This document shows positions 13,401 through 24,730 of a DNA stretch of 64,000 nt, one piece after another. The notes below the pieces were generated by a model that saw nothing but the letters and a program-made list of their open reading frames with translations, was not told the origin of the DNA and made no database searches. The translations under genes and the position numbers were made by a program. The stretch comes from Gymnogyps californianus (taxonomy: Eukaryota; Chordata; Aves; Accipitriformes; Cathartidae): the NCBI RefSeq assembly GCF_018139145.2, contig NC_059478.1, positions 19,163,001 to 19,227,000 of the forward strand, given 5' to 3'. Within the stretch, counting starts at the first letter, position 1. The number at the start of each line of letters is the position of its first letter.

Positions 13401-15900
13401 AATGCCTGATTGTCAAATGCAATTATTAAACGTATTGCCAGAATTCAGACTTAGTCCACAAATATTCATTAAAGAGAAAAAAATTCAAAACGTTATCACA
13501 ATTCCTTCACTGCAATTGATTAAACAGCATGTATTGTTTAATAGCATAAAATATATTTTTTTCTCACTCCAAAGTGTTTTATTTTCAAAATACAAGGAAA
13601 TATAAAGAACTAAGTCTTTATCTTTGTTTTGATGCATTGGCAACATTACAGTCCTAATCAGAGTACTCAATCAGAACTGGGCCTTCTTTGCACATAGTGC
13701 TAGTAAAAGACATTCATTGCCACAAAGCACATAACCTAAAGTTATTTCAACAAAATAAATGCCTTTGAAATTGTGAGAACGTAGTTCATCAGCTCTTCCC
13801 TAAATTATATAGTACAGTTCACCAGCAAGCACTGCGTTCTCTCTAAATATTAAAATCTGACATATTATAATTTCATAATTAGAGCTTTATTTGGGCTGGA
13901 GGAATTGCTGTTTTTTTTAAATTCTCATCACGTTTTTCAAAAAGATTTTTAGTTTGTTTTTCAAGGAAAGTCATCAATACCGGGGGAAAAAACTCTAAAA
14001 TGTGATAGGAGTGTTGCCAATGCAGTAAGTTATGCCTGAGTCTGTAAAGAGCCTGAAACAATATAATTGAAAGGTAGGATTTGCAAAATTTGTTGTAACA
14101 TATAAGATTAGTTCAGATACCCCATGACAGTAATCTGAAAAATGTAAATGACAGCTTTTGTAACTATTTTATTACCCCTCAAACTAATAAGAAAGGAAAG
14201 AGTCAGTAAAATATTAGTGGTCTCACACAAGGTTTTCTTAATAATAAAATCACTGTTTTCAATAGGCAGTTGGCTCACCCCAAGTTCTAGGATTTAGCCA
14301 TGGAGCTCCTCTCCACATACATACACCAAGTATGTTACCTCACTCCTTCTGGCCCATGTTAAGACTCCCCTAGTGAATGACGTTTTGGTGTTCATCTGAC
14401 TGAACAGCCATGAGCTGTCACAGAACGAAGGTAGGCAAGACCAGTAGAAAGCAATCAGTACACGTAATCTCATTCTGCTCTGAAGCGCCCTAGCAGCCTC
14501 TTCTGGGAAAGAGAGCCACTGAATCACATACGGCACAGCTCTAGCGAGCTCACAGTTCATGATTGTCTTTGGACTGGTCATTGCCCTCAGCCCAGATTTG
14601 TCATAGCCACTCTCCTGTTAGTTTGCAACGAGGAGTCATCAAACCCATTTCTCTCCCATTCCGCTTTAGAAAGTGAAAAAAAGGAAAAAAAAAATTTTCC
14701 ATATCACAGCAACTTCATTCTCAAGAGCAACAGATCTGGACAAACCCAACTGTAGGACTGAATGAAAATTCTAGATTGAAATAGCAATTTTGGGTGAAGT
14801 TGCAGCTAGGGGCCAATATAAACTTTAAGATAGTTGCCCATGCACTCAGCTGAAATTCTAAATATAAACCACCTTGAACTCTGGGACAGTTCAACTTTGT
14901 TTTTCTATGTCTTTCCAGTGAACCCACCACCAGTTTTAAGTTTCTCATGACTTTTAGATTTAGTTATAAACATTTTCACTATTCTCCTCATGCATTATTT
15001 CCTTTACTGTGAACCTAGTAATTAATTATTGGGGTTTTTAGTAACTGTGTTGGGGATTTCTTGTAAAGCTTTTTGGCTGTGTTTGTTTTTAGAGCCTATA
15101 AATATTACTGTATTTTATAAAACAACGGATTACTCAGACTAAGATATTTAGTAGTATGTTGAACTGTGTTGGTGTTTTGTTTTATTTCTTAAAGAACTGT
15201 CATAAAGGCTGTAGGTATTTAGTGATATTAATTAAGAAGCATAGTACTCAGCAGATTAAACCAGTAGTTTCCTTTACCTACAATCATCCAAAACATATTC
15301 TTATTTCTTTCCTTCTTTCTCACTGATAGCCTCCTAATATTATCAGGATTGATGTCATCATTTATCCACTCCAGAAGGATATATTCCCTGGAAACGAATT
15401 AGTTGGTGGGGAGAGTGGGGAGCAGAAGCCCAATCTATTTTAGTGATTTTGAGGGGGTTTTTTTTGAATAGTATTTTTCATGAAACAGTGGTTCCTAATA
15501 GAGTATATTTCTTTATACTAGCAGTTTTTCCATTGTTGACTCATCCTCCATTCATTCTCCCTCCCCTCTGTAGCAAAATAAGAAAAACAGATTACTGTAA
15601 ATTTTGGCACAGAAAGGTATTTGCATCATTTTCTTAGAAGTCACGTGCTTTGGATTTCCTCTTGTTTATGATATATTGAAATGTCTTCCAGATGTTTTTA
15701 ATTATAAAAAGTTTTCAGGAAAGCAAAGTAATCCGTAATAAAATTTCCTCTACATTTTTTAAAATAGCCAATAAATTAGTGTACTGTAGCTTATCAAACT
15801 GCCACATAATTCTACATTTGACCCCGGTGCAGCAAGGTCTGGCATTTCCTTAGACAGCTAGTTTGGTCAGAGGCAAAGCAGGCTTCCCCAGGCATACTTT
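4481..15900. other. Long AT-rich stretch without recognisable genes
   Basis: About 11 kb in which I find no exon, RNA gene or clear transposon. Open frames of 60-128 codons occur on both strands, the longest at 9317-9703 and 11225-11584, and none resembles a known protein. Parts at 6,050-6,360, 10,730-10,970 and 13,240-13,600 are especially rich in ATTA and AATAAT words and could be conserved non-coding DNA, which cannot be decided from one sequence. Confidence 0.5.
10730..10970. promoter_or_regulatory. Weak candidate conserved non-coding element
   Basis: Very AT-rich DNA with many homeodomain-type ATTA/TAAT cores, no long homopolymer and no recognisable repeat. This resembles conserved enhancers of developmental gene deserts, but the same composition also occurs in neutral AT-rich DNA. 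The assignment is inference from motif texture only. Confidence 0.2.
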
Positions 15901-15919
15901 CAGTTCCTCTTCCAAGGGA

Positions 15920-16025
15920 GAGCGTTCCCTTCCTGGGGCCAAGTCGGCAGTGCGAGTGCTCATTGGTGCGAGCGGCTCTGACTTCCTACACAAACATATC
16001 CACCTCTGCTGCACCGGCTCGGAAG
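15920..16025. promoter_or_regulatory. Local CpG cluster, candidate promoter or enhancer core
   Basis: Seven CpG dinucleotides fall within 99 bases (15,923-16,021), while most of the window has long stretches with none. An inverted CCAAT box (ATTGG, about 15,962-15,966) sits inside the cluster. The patch is far too short for a standard CpG island and no open first exon or TATA box can be assigned. A short unmethylated regulatory element, or a retained piece of an old promoter, would explain it; chance clustering is also possible. Confidence 0.3.
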
Positions 16026-16486
16026 AAGCAGATGTGTGACATGGGGTATGCCAAAGTTTGGATTTAGGACAGAGAGAAAGAGAAAATATTTGAGCTGCTG
16101 GTATGTGATGCTGATGCTGTGCTGCCTGAGGAGATTTTCATTTGTAAATTTTGGGCAGCTGCCCAGATTGCTGTGGTAAAATCTGGAAGAAAACACAATA
16201 AAAATAAGAAGATCAGTTCAATTTTCAGGGACATATATATGGGGGGGGAAGGCTTTGATCATAAAAGATATTTTCAAATGGTCAAAGAACTAGACAAGGG
16301 ACAACAGCTATGAATCCTTAAAAATCTTCCCTGAATCTACCCCCTGTATTGATTCAGCTAACTGTTCATCCTAATGACACACCTGATGAGGGTGCTTACT
16401 CTAAGCCTGTATTTACATCAGGAGTTAAGGTAGGCAGGGTAATAGGAAACAGAAAGCAACTTTGCCTTTTCTGTGGTTTTTCAAGC

Positions 16487-16508
16487 TGTGTGTGTATGCG
16501 TGTGTGTG
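16487..16508. repeat. Short GT-rich microsatellite
   Basis: Interrupted (GT)n, 22 bases long, with one 'atgc' interruption. Confidence 0.8.
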
Positions 16509-17581
16509 GTGGGGTTTTTTTCTCAGAAATTTGTTACTAGAAAAAATCAAGATCTGAAAGAAAGGTATAGCTTAGCAAACATCTTGGTGAAGGAGTTATT
16601 AGGCATTGAATGAGACTTGCTGTTGGTTCATGGGTTTAGTGGGCTGCATGGATCTTTAGATTTGTCCTCCCAAAAGATCTCTCCCTGGGAAATAGGGACT
16701 TCAGCCCGTGTCCTGAAAGACAGGAATACAAAAAAGTAAGCATGTGCATTTGGTACCAGCCAGGTATGGGGATTTTGTGGTACTGAGGTGAATTTGAGGC
16801 ATTAGGTCAAACTGTATGATGTTAAGAACTGTAAAAGCAGGAAAGCATACAGGATCCTAATGGACTAGATCCTCCTGCTTGTCTGAATCAGTTCTCTTCC
16901 AGAGGTGGGAAGGGAAGGAATCACACCAAAAAAGAGCTTTGTATGATATTTTGGGGTTTTTTCAGAGTATCTAAACACAGCAGGACTACTAGTAAAAGCA
17001 AATTACTGTTAATGTAGCTATCTCACATTCTCAGGTGGTATAAATGTTGTCTGAATGGTGAAAGTGAGCTCTGTTGGCTTGCACCACTCGAGACTCTTGC
17101 CTTTTCTCACTAATTTACCTTGAGTACTATTTCATCAGCTAGATTTGCAAAGAACAGTTAACAACCATGCAAAACTCCAAGCCTTTTTTGCATTAAGAGG
17201 GTGAAAGCAAAGATTTCGCCTTGCTATTGAATCTACTTGTATTTATTGCAAAAGCAGCACAGCACAGAATTTGGACCCAATTTTAGCAGAGAGGAGACAG
17301 AATGCGAAGAAACAGATGAAGACAAATGTCCCTTTTACGCCTCTTAAAAACGGTAACTGAGGGTAGTCTTGCCATCAAAATAGAAAATTATAATCAATGA
17401 TAAACAAGCTGAATTTTTTAAAATGCTCATGGAAACAAATTACATGTGATTTAGAGCTGATCTGGGTAAGGATGGTGGCAGGACATGAGAAGGAAGGAGG
17501 AAACAGCTGACCTCATTACAGCAGCCAGCATGGCTGAGAACTTTGACCAAATTTTGAAAGGGACATAAAATACTAATGCTG

Positions 17582-17614
17582 CCCCCCCCCAAACTTCCCC
17601 CCCAAAATCCCCCC
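17582..17614 (-). repeat. Three C-runs; G-quadruplex potential on minus strand
   Basis: Runs of 9, 7 and 6 C bases separated by 6 and 5 bases. On the minus strand these are G-runs long enough for the 9-base run to be split, giving four G-tracts and a possible quadruplex. The plus strand could form an i-motif. Folding has not been computed. Confidence 0.6.
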
Positions 17615-18489
17615 AGGTTTTGAGATGCCAGAATCCGTTGGTCCCCATTCTTAGAGTCCTTTAAGAACTATAGATCCAGTTATTTCTTGACAAGAGTTGT
17701 GCAGCACCACCAATGTTGACTGATCATGCGTTCCTCCACTGCCTGCACTTCATCAGTGCTGTTGTCCATACTCAGGCAAAGCTGCCACTGAGACCAGGGG
17801 AAGTTTAGGTTTGATTTAGGCTGAGATGAAGGATATCGCTTACCCAAGAACATCTCGTCTGCTGCAGTAGGTTTCTGTGGTGTTTGTCTTTATCTCATTT
17901 TTTAATGTTAAGGCAGGAAAACCTCTTGCCCTTCTGATGCAGTGGTAATGAGGACCCTTACAGACAGCGGTGAAGTGAGATGAACCACCTCTTTGGAAAA
18001 CAATATATTATTAAATGTTTGACTGCAGTTGTTTATTGTTTGCTGGACACTAGTAGTACCTGTAGTACTACGGAGACGGATGAGTTACTGGGGAGTCAAT
18101 ATAAAGCTGGGTCTCTTCACTCCTAAATATTTCCCATGCAGAGGGTGAGGGGATTACAGTGCTAAGGACAATTTTCATGGGAGACAGAGCAACCTCGGTT
18201 GTCAAAGTGTCATCACTGTTCTTTTTGTTACCAGCACTGGCGAGCTGAGGAGAACAGAGCCAGGAAAAAAACAACCAAAGCAGAGGATACACACATTTCA
18301 ACCAACCTTATAAAATTCTGTACCGACCAACCTTCTGTTAAAATAACTTGCTGTTACCTAATCCTATTTCACGATGAAAAACTGGTGCTGTAGTGCCCAG
18401 TCCTTGTGTGTTCGAACCAGCAAAGAGTAGCAGTGCTGATTTAAAAAAAATTGTGAGATTTTGCTTAGATTCCTTTTTATTCCACTACT

Positions 18490-19060
18490 CTTCTCTTGCC
18501 CTAGAGTCGAGCTTGATCCCGCTCCCAAAGGCATGCCCTGCACCCACAGGCTGTAGCTGGCTGGAGGCTGCAGGCGCTGGCTGTGGGGCAGTGGCAGAGC
18601 TGCCCCGCTGAGGGGGAAGTGGTGGGCAATGCTCTGCCAAGTGACAGTGGGTCCTTTTGAGTCTGTGAAGTGTCAGCAGCATTTTTCTTAAGCAGTGGCT
18701 GTCCTCTAGACACAATTTCACAGGCACAGACAGGCAGTTGTGCTCCATCTATGAATGTACAAACTTGTCCTTCCACAGACTGCTGTGCTGGCGGCCTGAG
18801 GCCTTGGTCCCAAGCGGAGGAAACCAGTGTTTCACAGAGAAACCGGAGGAACTTATGAGAGAAAAGGTGAGCTACAGGTAACAAAGAAGGTGTAGCTTTC
18901 TCTGAAAAAAGGATTTAAAGTGCTTCCCAATATTTTTGTTGAACTAAAACTGTATAAGTCATGCTGTAAATGTCAGGGAAAGAGATCAGGAGAGGATTAC
19001 ACAGCTCTCAAAATGGCGGCGGTTACTAACCTTCAGCACTTGCAAGGAGCTTGCTGAGAG
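18490..19060. promoter_or_regulatory. GC-richer patch with a YY1-type site
   Basis: The first 150 bases are clearly GC-richer than the surroundings. At 19,010-19,022 the plus strand reads AAAATGGCGGCGG, close to the YY1 core AA(G/A)ATGGCGGC that is typical of sites just inside transcription starts. Two of the few CpGs of the region are in this site. No open reading frame with protein-like content follows. A distal regulatory element or an unannotated non-coding transcript start are possible; the evidence is one motif plus composition. Confidence 0.25.
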
Positions 19061-19777
19061 CGGTGAGGGGAGTAGCAGTGGTGCTGGTATCCCAGTCTCT
19101 GGAGGTTACACTGGGTCTAAAACACCTGAGAACTGGGTTTTATTTTCACATTTCATTTGCTTTTCACAGCTGCAAAAGGCTCGAGAGCAAAGGAGAAATG
19201 AGCCCAAGGTGTTCAGGCAGCTGCGTTTGTGGGAGTGCAGTTAGGTGTCTGCTCCTCAGCCTACCTGTGGGAATAGGGCTGGGGAGGAACTTGTGGGATA
19301 TTTGCTGTCTGGCTCATCCATCAGGGAATATTTATTTGTTCATTAATTTATTTTATGAAGATTGTACAGGCTACACAGTGCAGTTCCTCACTGATCAGTC
19401 TTTGTTCAGAGTTTACAAACCATGACTTGATGGGAAGTGCAACACTATAGTCTGCCTCCTTCTCTTGGAGCTAGTGGTGTACGGCAGGTTACTAGGGGAG
19501 AGAGTGTAAAAACAAGCCACAATACTGTGCCTTTGTAGAGACTGTTATTCCACTTTTTTTTTTATTTAAAAGTTTTTAAAGCATATAAACAGGACTTTGA
19601 TATCCCTATTGCACTGGACTAGAAAAGCAATTCCGTTAAGGGGACTATAGACACAAAATTAGAAAACAGAATGCTGGCACAGCTTTCTGTTACATTAAAT
19701 TTCTCTTAAATAAAAACAAAGCGAGGAAGCGTACAAGGGGTGGAAGTGGTCACCCGGGAGGACTTCAGGGACACTGA

Positions 19778-19915
19778 GTGTGGAGGGGTGGAATGAGGAA
19801 AGCCAAAGCCCTTGGGGAGCTGGACCTCATAAAGGGTGACAAGAAAGGCTCCTGCAGGTACATCGGCAGCACAAGGAAGGCCAGGGAAAATGTGGGCCCA
19901 CTTCTGATGGGGGTA
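19778..19915 (+). pseudogene. CR1 ORF2 fragment (endonuclease-RT linker)
   Basis: A short open piece inside the CR1 copy whose residues match the lysine/arginine-rich linker that precedes reverse transcriptase in CR1 ORF2. The segment just upstream continues the homology in another frame (AYKGWKW, from about 19,724), so at least one frameshift has occurred. The reading after about 19,915 runs into 3' untranslated sequence. It is non-functional and belongs to the mobile element. Confidence 0.75.
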
Positions 19916-20204
19916 GTGAAGAATACAGAGCCAGACTCTTCTCAGAAGCACCCAGTCAAAGGACGAGTGGCAATGGGTACAAACTGAAATACAGAAAATT
20001 CCACTTAAACGTAAGAAAAAACTTTTTTAATTGTAAGGGTGATCGAACACTGGAACAGATTGCTCAGAAAGGTTTTGGAGTCTCTGTCCTTGGAGATATT
20101 GAAAACTGGACTGGACACAGCCCTGAGCAACCTGTTCTTGCTGACCCTACTTTGAGCAGGGGTTTGGACTGGGCAGTCTCCAGAGGTGCCTTCCAGCCTC
20201 AACT

Positions 20205-20230
20205 ATTCTGTGATTCTGTGAAATTCTATA
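20205..20230 (+). repeat. CR1 3' terminal octamer repeats
   Basis: ATTCTGTG occurs twice with an overlap-free join, followed by the degraded unit AATTCTATAA. Such short direct repeats of an ATTCTATG/ATTCTGTG unit mark the 3' end of bird CR1 copies and fix the orientation of the element. Confidence 0.85.
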
Positions 20231-20769
20231 ATTTACAATTTAAACCAATAGCTGTGCTAACAATTTGGACTAAATTAATCTCTCTGTAAATCAATTGAAT
20301 ATTTGTTATCAGAACTCTGTCAACTTAATTTAACCTGGACCTAAATGTTCTATAAAAGCTTTTATTGAATCAGAGACCAGCAGAAGTGTGTGCAGCTTTT
20401 GATTCCAATGAAATCAACCTGTGTTTTTTTTAACAAATAAATAGTCTTTTCTGAAAGTGAAACTGGCTGGAAGCAAAAGTGAAACTTGCTTTATTGCTTT
20501 TCGTTATTCAAACTGAGAGAAACAGCAAAAGTAAATGGAGGTCATAGGTAGTGCTAAGTAAACGGAATTAAAAATATGAATTTTTTTACAATAGCAATGC
20601 CACTTTTAGTAACACAGTGAAGAAATTAGAGTGTTTACTGATACCCTTATTACATTGACGGAGCCCTTTTTATCTTTTGTTTGAGTTTTCTGTAGCTCTT
20701 CCTCTTTTCATCAAATTTGTCTGACCCAACTCAGTGCTTCATGGTTGTAAATACCTGTAAGATGCAAGT

Positions 20770-20960
20770 TGCTATAATTTGTATGTGACTGTAAGAGGTA
20801 GACTAGTGTAAATCACGCTAAGAAAGTGAGTAATTTACTCTGGAATGAGTGCAGCCCACTGCTGTCATTGGCTCCAGGAGGAGGGATGCGCATTTGTGCC
20901 TGTGTGTGCTGAGAAAGGTGAAGGCTGAGTTAAAGCAGATCAGGCCTGCTTTATTTTACA
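20770..20960. repeat. Possible old MITE-like relic
   Basis: The words 'gtgtaaatca', 'tttactctgga' and 'gcagatcaggcctg' occur in an order resembling palindromic sauropsid repeats that carry 'tttacaccagtgtaaat..actctgg..ggatcaggcc'. The match is fragmentary and the inverted ends are not clear. Confidence 0.3.
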
Positions 20961-22540
20961 CCCTCCTGTTAGCTGTTTTGCTGATAATTCTGAGTCCATT
21001 TCTGTTCTTGGGCTGAGAACTTGCACACATTTCTTTTGCCACTTATACCCACGAATAGCCACCGTGTTACTTGCCTTCCTGTATGCTGTCTGCAACTACA
21101 GCCACTGACCATAAGCTACATACGATTGACTGTGACTCCTGGAAACCAGTATACCTGTTTTGCCACCCCTTGATCTGATTGGGCTCACTTTAAGTAGAAC
21201 ATTATGCAATGTGGATTAAATTAATGTATATTGCATAGACTAGTAGTACCACATGGGACTTGGAGAGAATACTGTCCACCGGGCATCTCCCTAGCTGGAT
21301 GTGGATAGCTGACAGCATTTTTTTCATCACTCCTCAACTGAAATAGAAGAGGTCTGTGACCTTCTTCATTCCTTAAGCAGTGTACAGGAGTTTGTGGCTA
21401 TATAATTCCTTCTGTTGTAGGCTTTCTCCATGCTTGTTATGTATGACCTATAGATATTCCCTCATCTACCTGCTACACGGACTCCCTCCTCCTTCCGTTG
21501 GCAGTAATGCTGACACTTGGCACGAGCAAGGACCTTTTCTTGCCCCTTTATTATGAGTGAACTTCCAGTACATAAACAGATTCTTTTTTAACTAATTTAA
21601 TATGCACAGTTTTACCTTATTTATTTTGTCTTTTTTCCAGCTCGATCTTGAAGTGACTCACTGTAAAAGATTTATTTAAGTTTTTGAAGTTCCTTTTTAA
21701 TGCAAACTCTGATTCAGCCTCTAGCAGTGCAAGATGCTGTAACCCAATAATACCAAGTCTTCTTAATTCTTAAATGTTTCCCTTCCTCCTTTCCTTGTGG
21801 AATAGGTGAGAAAAGCAATTGCCTCCACTGCTTAATGCATCAAAATTCAAAAACTCACTCTGTCTATGTAATTTTGAATCCCAGCCCAGCTGGTAGTTCC
21901 TAGATTTCAGGCTCTGAATATGACTTCAGCACTTTTAAATTAATCACTCTGAACAGTACTTCCGTCAAAGAGTCTTTTTTTTTTTTTTTTCCTGGAAGGT
22001 TTTCCTGATTTTTCAGATGCAGACTCTGAAAAGAGAACATTCTCATAAATGTACCAAATGCAGAGTAAAATATTAAATTTTTCTGGGTTTTTTGCTGTTT
22101 CTTTAAAGTGATTGTTCTCTTTCTGTTGTCTTTTAGTGCAACAAAGATGTGTGGGATATGCTACCTTTGCATATAACTGGCCTTGTTCTTACTTATTTGT
22201 GAAGTGATTTCATCAAGATTAAAATGGACACTTAAGTGTTTTTGCAAAGTCCTGTCTCTTGAGGAGCACTTTTTACCTTGTATCATGAGCAGTTAGTGGG
22301 GTAAAGATTCTCCTTTTCATCCGCTGGCTGTGGACAGTTCTCTTCAAAAACAAGTTCATGGATAATGTCCCAGCTCTCACCAGGAAGTCTGGGTTTTAAT
22401 AATCTGCCTGCTTATGAAAACATATTATCAACTCTGAAAACAGAAACAGTGAAAATGTATAATGAACTGGGATCCATTTTCAGTTTTGATCATTAGCACA
22501 CAGCCCTGATCTTCATTCTTAGTTTCTTATTGATGCTAGT

Positions 22541-22580
22541 TGGATTGATTAAGTAGGGTGTGGATTGATTAAGTAGGGTG
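22541..22580 (+). repeat. Perfect tandem duplication, 2 x 20 bp
   Basis: The unit TGGATTGATTAAGTAGGGTG occurs twice back to back with no mismatch. The perfect identity implies a recent duplication or a collapsed or expanded polymorphic repeat. The unit contains a TTGATTAA core. Confidence 0.95.
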
Positions 22581-23779
22581 TAAAGGAAATCATATAGTTT
22601 TCTTTTTCAACTTTTTCCCCAAGGATATTTGTTGAGTGCCATGCTGCTTCCTTCCATAGAGGCAGACAGGGTCTCTAAGGTGCTGGTTCCTTTGTTGAAC
22701 TCTGAATGGGAGACATGTTTTTCTGGTTAGTCTGGGTGAGGTTTGTTGCAATTTAATGCAGATAGTTAAACACAAAACTACCAAGGGAGGTTTCTGAAAA
22801 AATCTTGCCTATATTTATAATGACTACAAATAAATAATGTCAAAATAAATATGGGAGGTATCATCATCTACTTCTAATATTTCATTCATAGTAGTATTCA
22901 CATCTTAAAAAGAGAAAAAAATACAGACAACAATTTCACAGTCAGTTCAGGGTATCTCCTTACTTCCATTGAGTTGGCTGAAAATGAGTATCATTTCAAT
23001 GAAAATTCTTAACTTTAAATTGTTCATTTGGAAGCATATCGAACAGCTTCTCTTTTTGAAAAACAGTATACACTTGAAATAAATTTGAGATATTAAAAAT
23101 ATTATTGGAAAGAGTTCTCTCTTTTCTTTTAAGACATAACCATTTTTTATAATCCTTTAGATAATTTTTTCAGTAAAGTATTTAAATGAGCCACTGATTG
23201 GCAGATATCTCATGTTAAATGTGGGGATTTTGTTAGGTTTTTTGCAAAGCTGAACCTCCTGTGGAGCAAAAGGGTCTGCCAAAGAAACAGTGAAAATGAA
23301 ACCCAACAAAAACAAAAAAAGAACAATCTGAAAAATCGTCAGCCATCTTTATTCACAAACAGTGAGTTCCTGAGCCAGAGCTATTTGATACTCCTCATTT
23401 CTGGAAGAAGGAGCGTAGAAAAGAAAGACAGGCCTGTAGTCTGTCCTGCCTTTCCAGATGCTTTTTGCCTCCCTACTCCACTATGGTGACTGAGCTGCTC
23501 AGATGAGAACCCTTAACCTGTATTCCTCAAAAAGTAAACTGGACTATCTTAATTGATTTAAATAATATTGTCATTGTAAGTAGGGTTCATTTTCACTAAA
23601 ACAGGTGAGGGCATAAACAAGCAGTTTTAGCTAACAGATTTGAGATAACCCCCAGGAATGAGGCAATGACAAGTTGCTGAGGATAGTAGCTTTTTCAGCT
23701 AGCAGAGCTGTGAGTGGAGGAGGATCTGTGAACACAATGTACTTTGTCCACTATGAAACGCAGATGATTGTGAAAGAGC

Positions 23780-24730
23780 ATAAGATGAGCCATATTAGAC
23801 CCAAAAGCTCGTCTAGCCCCATATCCTTGTCCCAGGTGTGGTCAAAAGTTGAAGAATGTAGATATTCCCCTCTGGAATACTCTTCCAAACACAAACAGGC
23901 TGTCCTGGCCTTGCTGAGCCAGAAGAGGGGTTTTTCTACTTGGTAGACCTTCATAAGTTTTTTCTCCAAGGATCCAGTCACCTCCTGAACTTGTGCAAAC
24001 TTTTACATCCACAGTGACATCCTTCTTCAAAGTGTTTCACAGCTTGACTTTACATTACGTTGTTTTGAGTGTGGTATCTGCTCGTGTTGTTTGATGCTTC
24101 TGAGCTCTCATATTGGAAGAAGCAGTGAGTGGATCCCCATTTACCCTTGCCACACCATTTATGATTTAACAGGTCTCTGTCATATCCTCCCTGTGGCATG
24201 TGTTCTGTACTGGAGGATCCCAGTACATTTGGTTGTTTCCTGTCCAGCAGTCATTCTGCAGCTTTTATTATCCTTGCTACTATTCTCCAAGCCTTTTCTA
24301 TTTCCATTATATTCATTTTAGAAGTGGGATCAGAACCAGATACAAGGGCTCCGTGGATTTACACACTGATACAATCATGCTCTCTATTTCTTTCACAGTG
24401 ATGCCTAACATTTAATTTGCTGTTTTTTTCTGAAAACTCTGTTCTTTGAGCTGAGATTTTCATTATCTGTTATACTATCTGTATTACTTGTCCGGCTATT
24501 ACATTGCTTATACTATGCTATCCAGATCTTCCTCTTGACATAATAATGAGCTTGGAGCCCATCATTTTATATGTAAAGTCAGAATTGTTGATTCCAATGT
24601 GTGTCACTTTACATTGACTTACATTAACTTTCATTGATCATTTTGTCACCCAGCTATTCTTCTCATAAAATCCTTTTGCATTTCTTCACAGTCAGCCCTT
24701 GTCTTTGCTACCGTAGTCATCTTTCCAGCC
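23780..24730 (-). mobile_element. Ancient CR1-type LINE fragment, minus strand
   Basis: Read on the plus strand, the order of landmarks follows the reverse complement of old sauropsid CR1 copies as I remember them from turtle and crocodile genomes: 'agccatattagaccc' with 'gctcgtctagccccatatcc' (3' end), a 'tgtttcacagcttgac' block, 'gtctctgtcatatcctccct', 'atattcattttagaagtggg' with 'ggctccgtggatttacac', 'gcctaacatttaatttgctg', 'gagcccatcattttatatgt', 'ttccaatgtgtgtcacttta' and 'tttgtcacccagctattctt', ending with 'cttcacagtcagccc'. These landmarks span the 3' untranslated region and the C-terminal part of the reverse transcriptase frame. Divergence is high and the reading frame is destroyed. 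Boundaries are good to about 30 bases. Confidence 0.8.

Larger units (their letters stand above)
16026..18485. other. Unannotated non-coding DNA
   Basis: No exon or RNA gene was recognised. The stretch contains a short (GT)n-like patch at 16,487-16,508 and a C-run cluster at 17,582-17,614, listed separately. Confidence 0.55.
19700..20232 (+). mobile_element. CR1 LINE, 5'-truncated and internally deleted
   Basis: CR1 is the dominant non-LTR retrotransposon of birds; its second reading frame encodes endonuclease and reverse transcriptase. The left part (about 19,724-19,915) translates with frame breaks into a piece resembling the linker between those two domains: the plus-strand frame at 19,778 contains GMRKAKALGELDL and then RYIGSTRKARENVGPLL, close to the CR1 pattern GVRKAKAQLEL..YRYIG..RKAKE. 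From about 19,920 the sequence jumps to the CR1 3' end, recognisable by 'gagccagactcttctcag', 'ggaaca(g)attgctcagaaagg', 'cttggagatattga', 'tggacacagccctgagcaac' and 'ctccagaggtgccttccagc'. It ends in the tail ATTCTGTGATTCTGTG (20,205-20,220) plus a degraded extra unit. The reverse transcriptase region is therefore missing and the copy cannot code for a protein. There is no A-tail, as expected for CR1. Confidence 0.93.
20233..23780. other. Unannotated non-coding DNA
   Basis: No gene was recognised. A 16-base T run occurs at 21,975-21,990 and a 20-bp tandem duplication at 22,541-22,580. A possible splice acceptor ends at about 21,640 ('gtcttttttccag'), but the sequence after it lacks a donor before an in-frame stop. 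Confidence 0.55.

Noticed and set aside
21600..21680. An exon after 'gtcttttttccag' near 21,640
   Set aside because: The frame LDLEVTHCKRFI runs into a stop before any usable donor.
23674..23946. A 90-codon open frame as a gene
   Set aside because: It lies largely inside the old minus-strand CR1 fragment, so the frame is repeat-derived.
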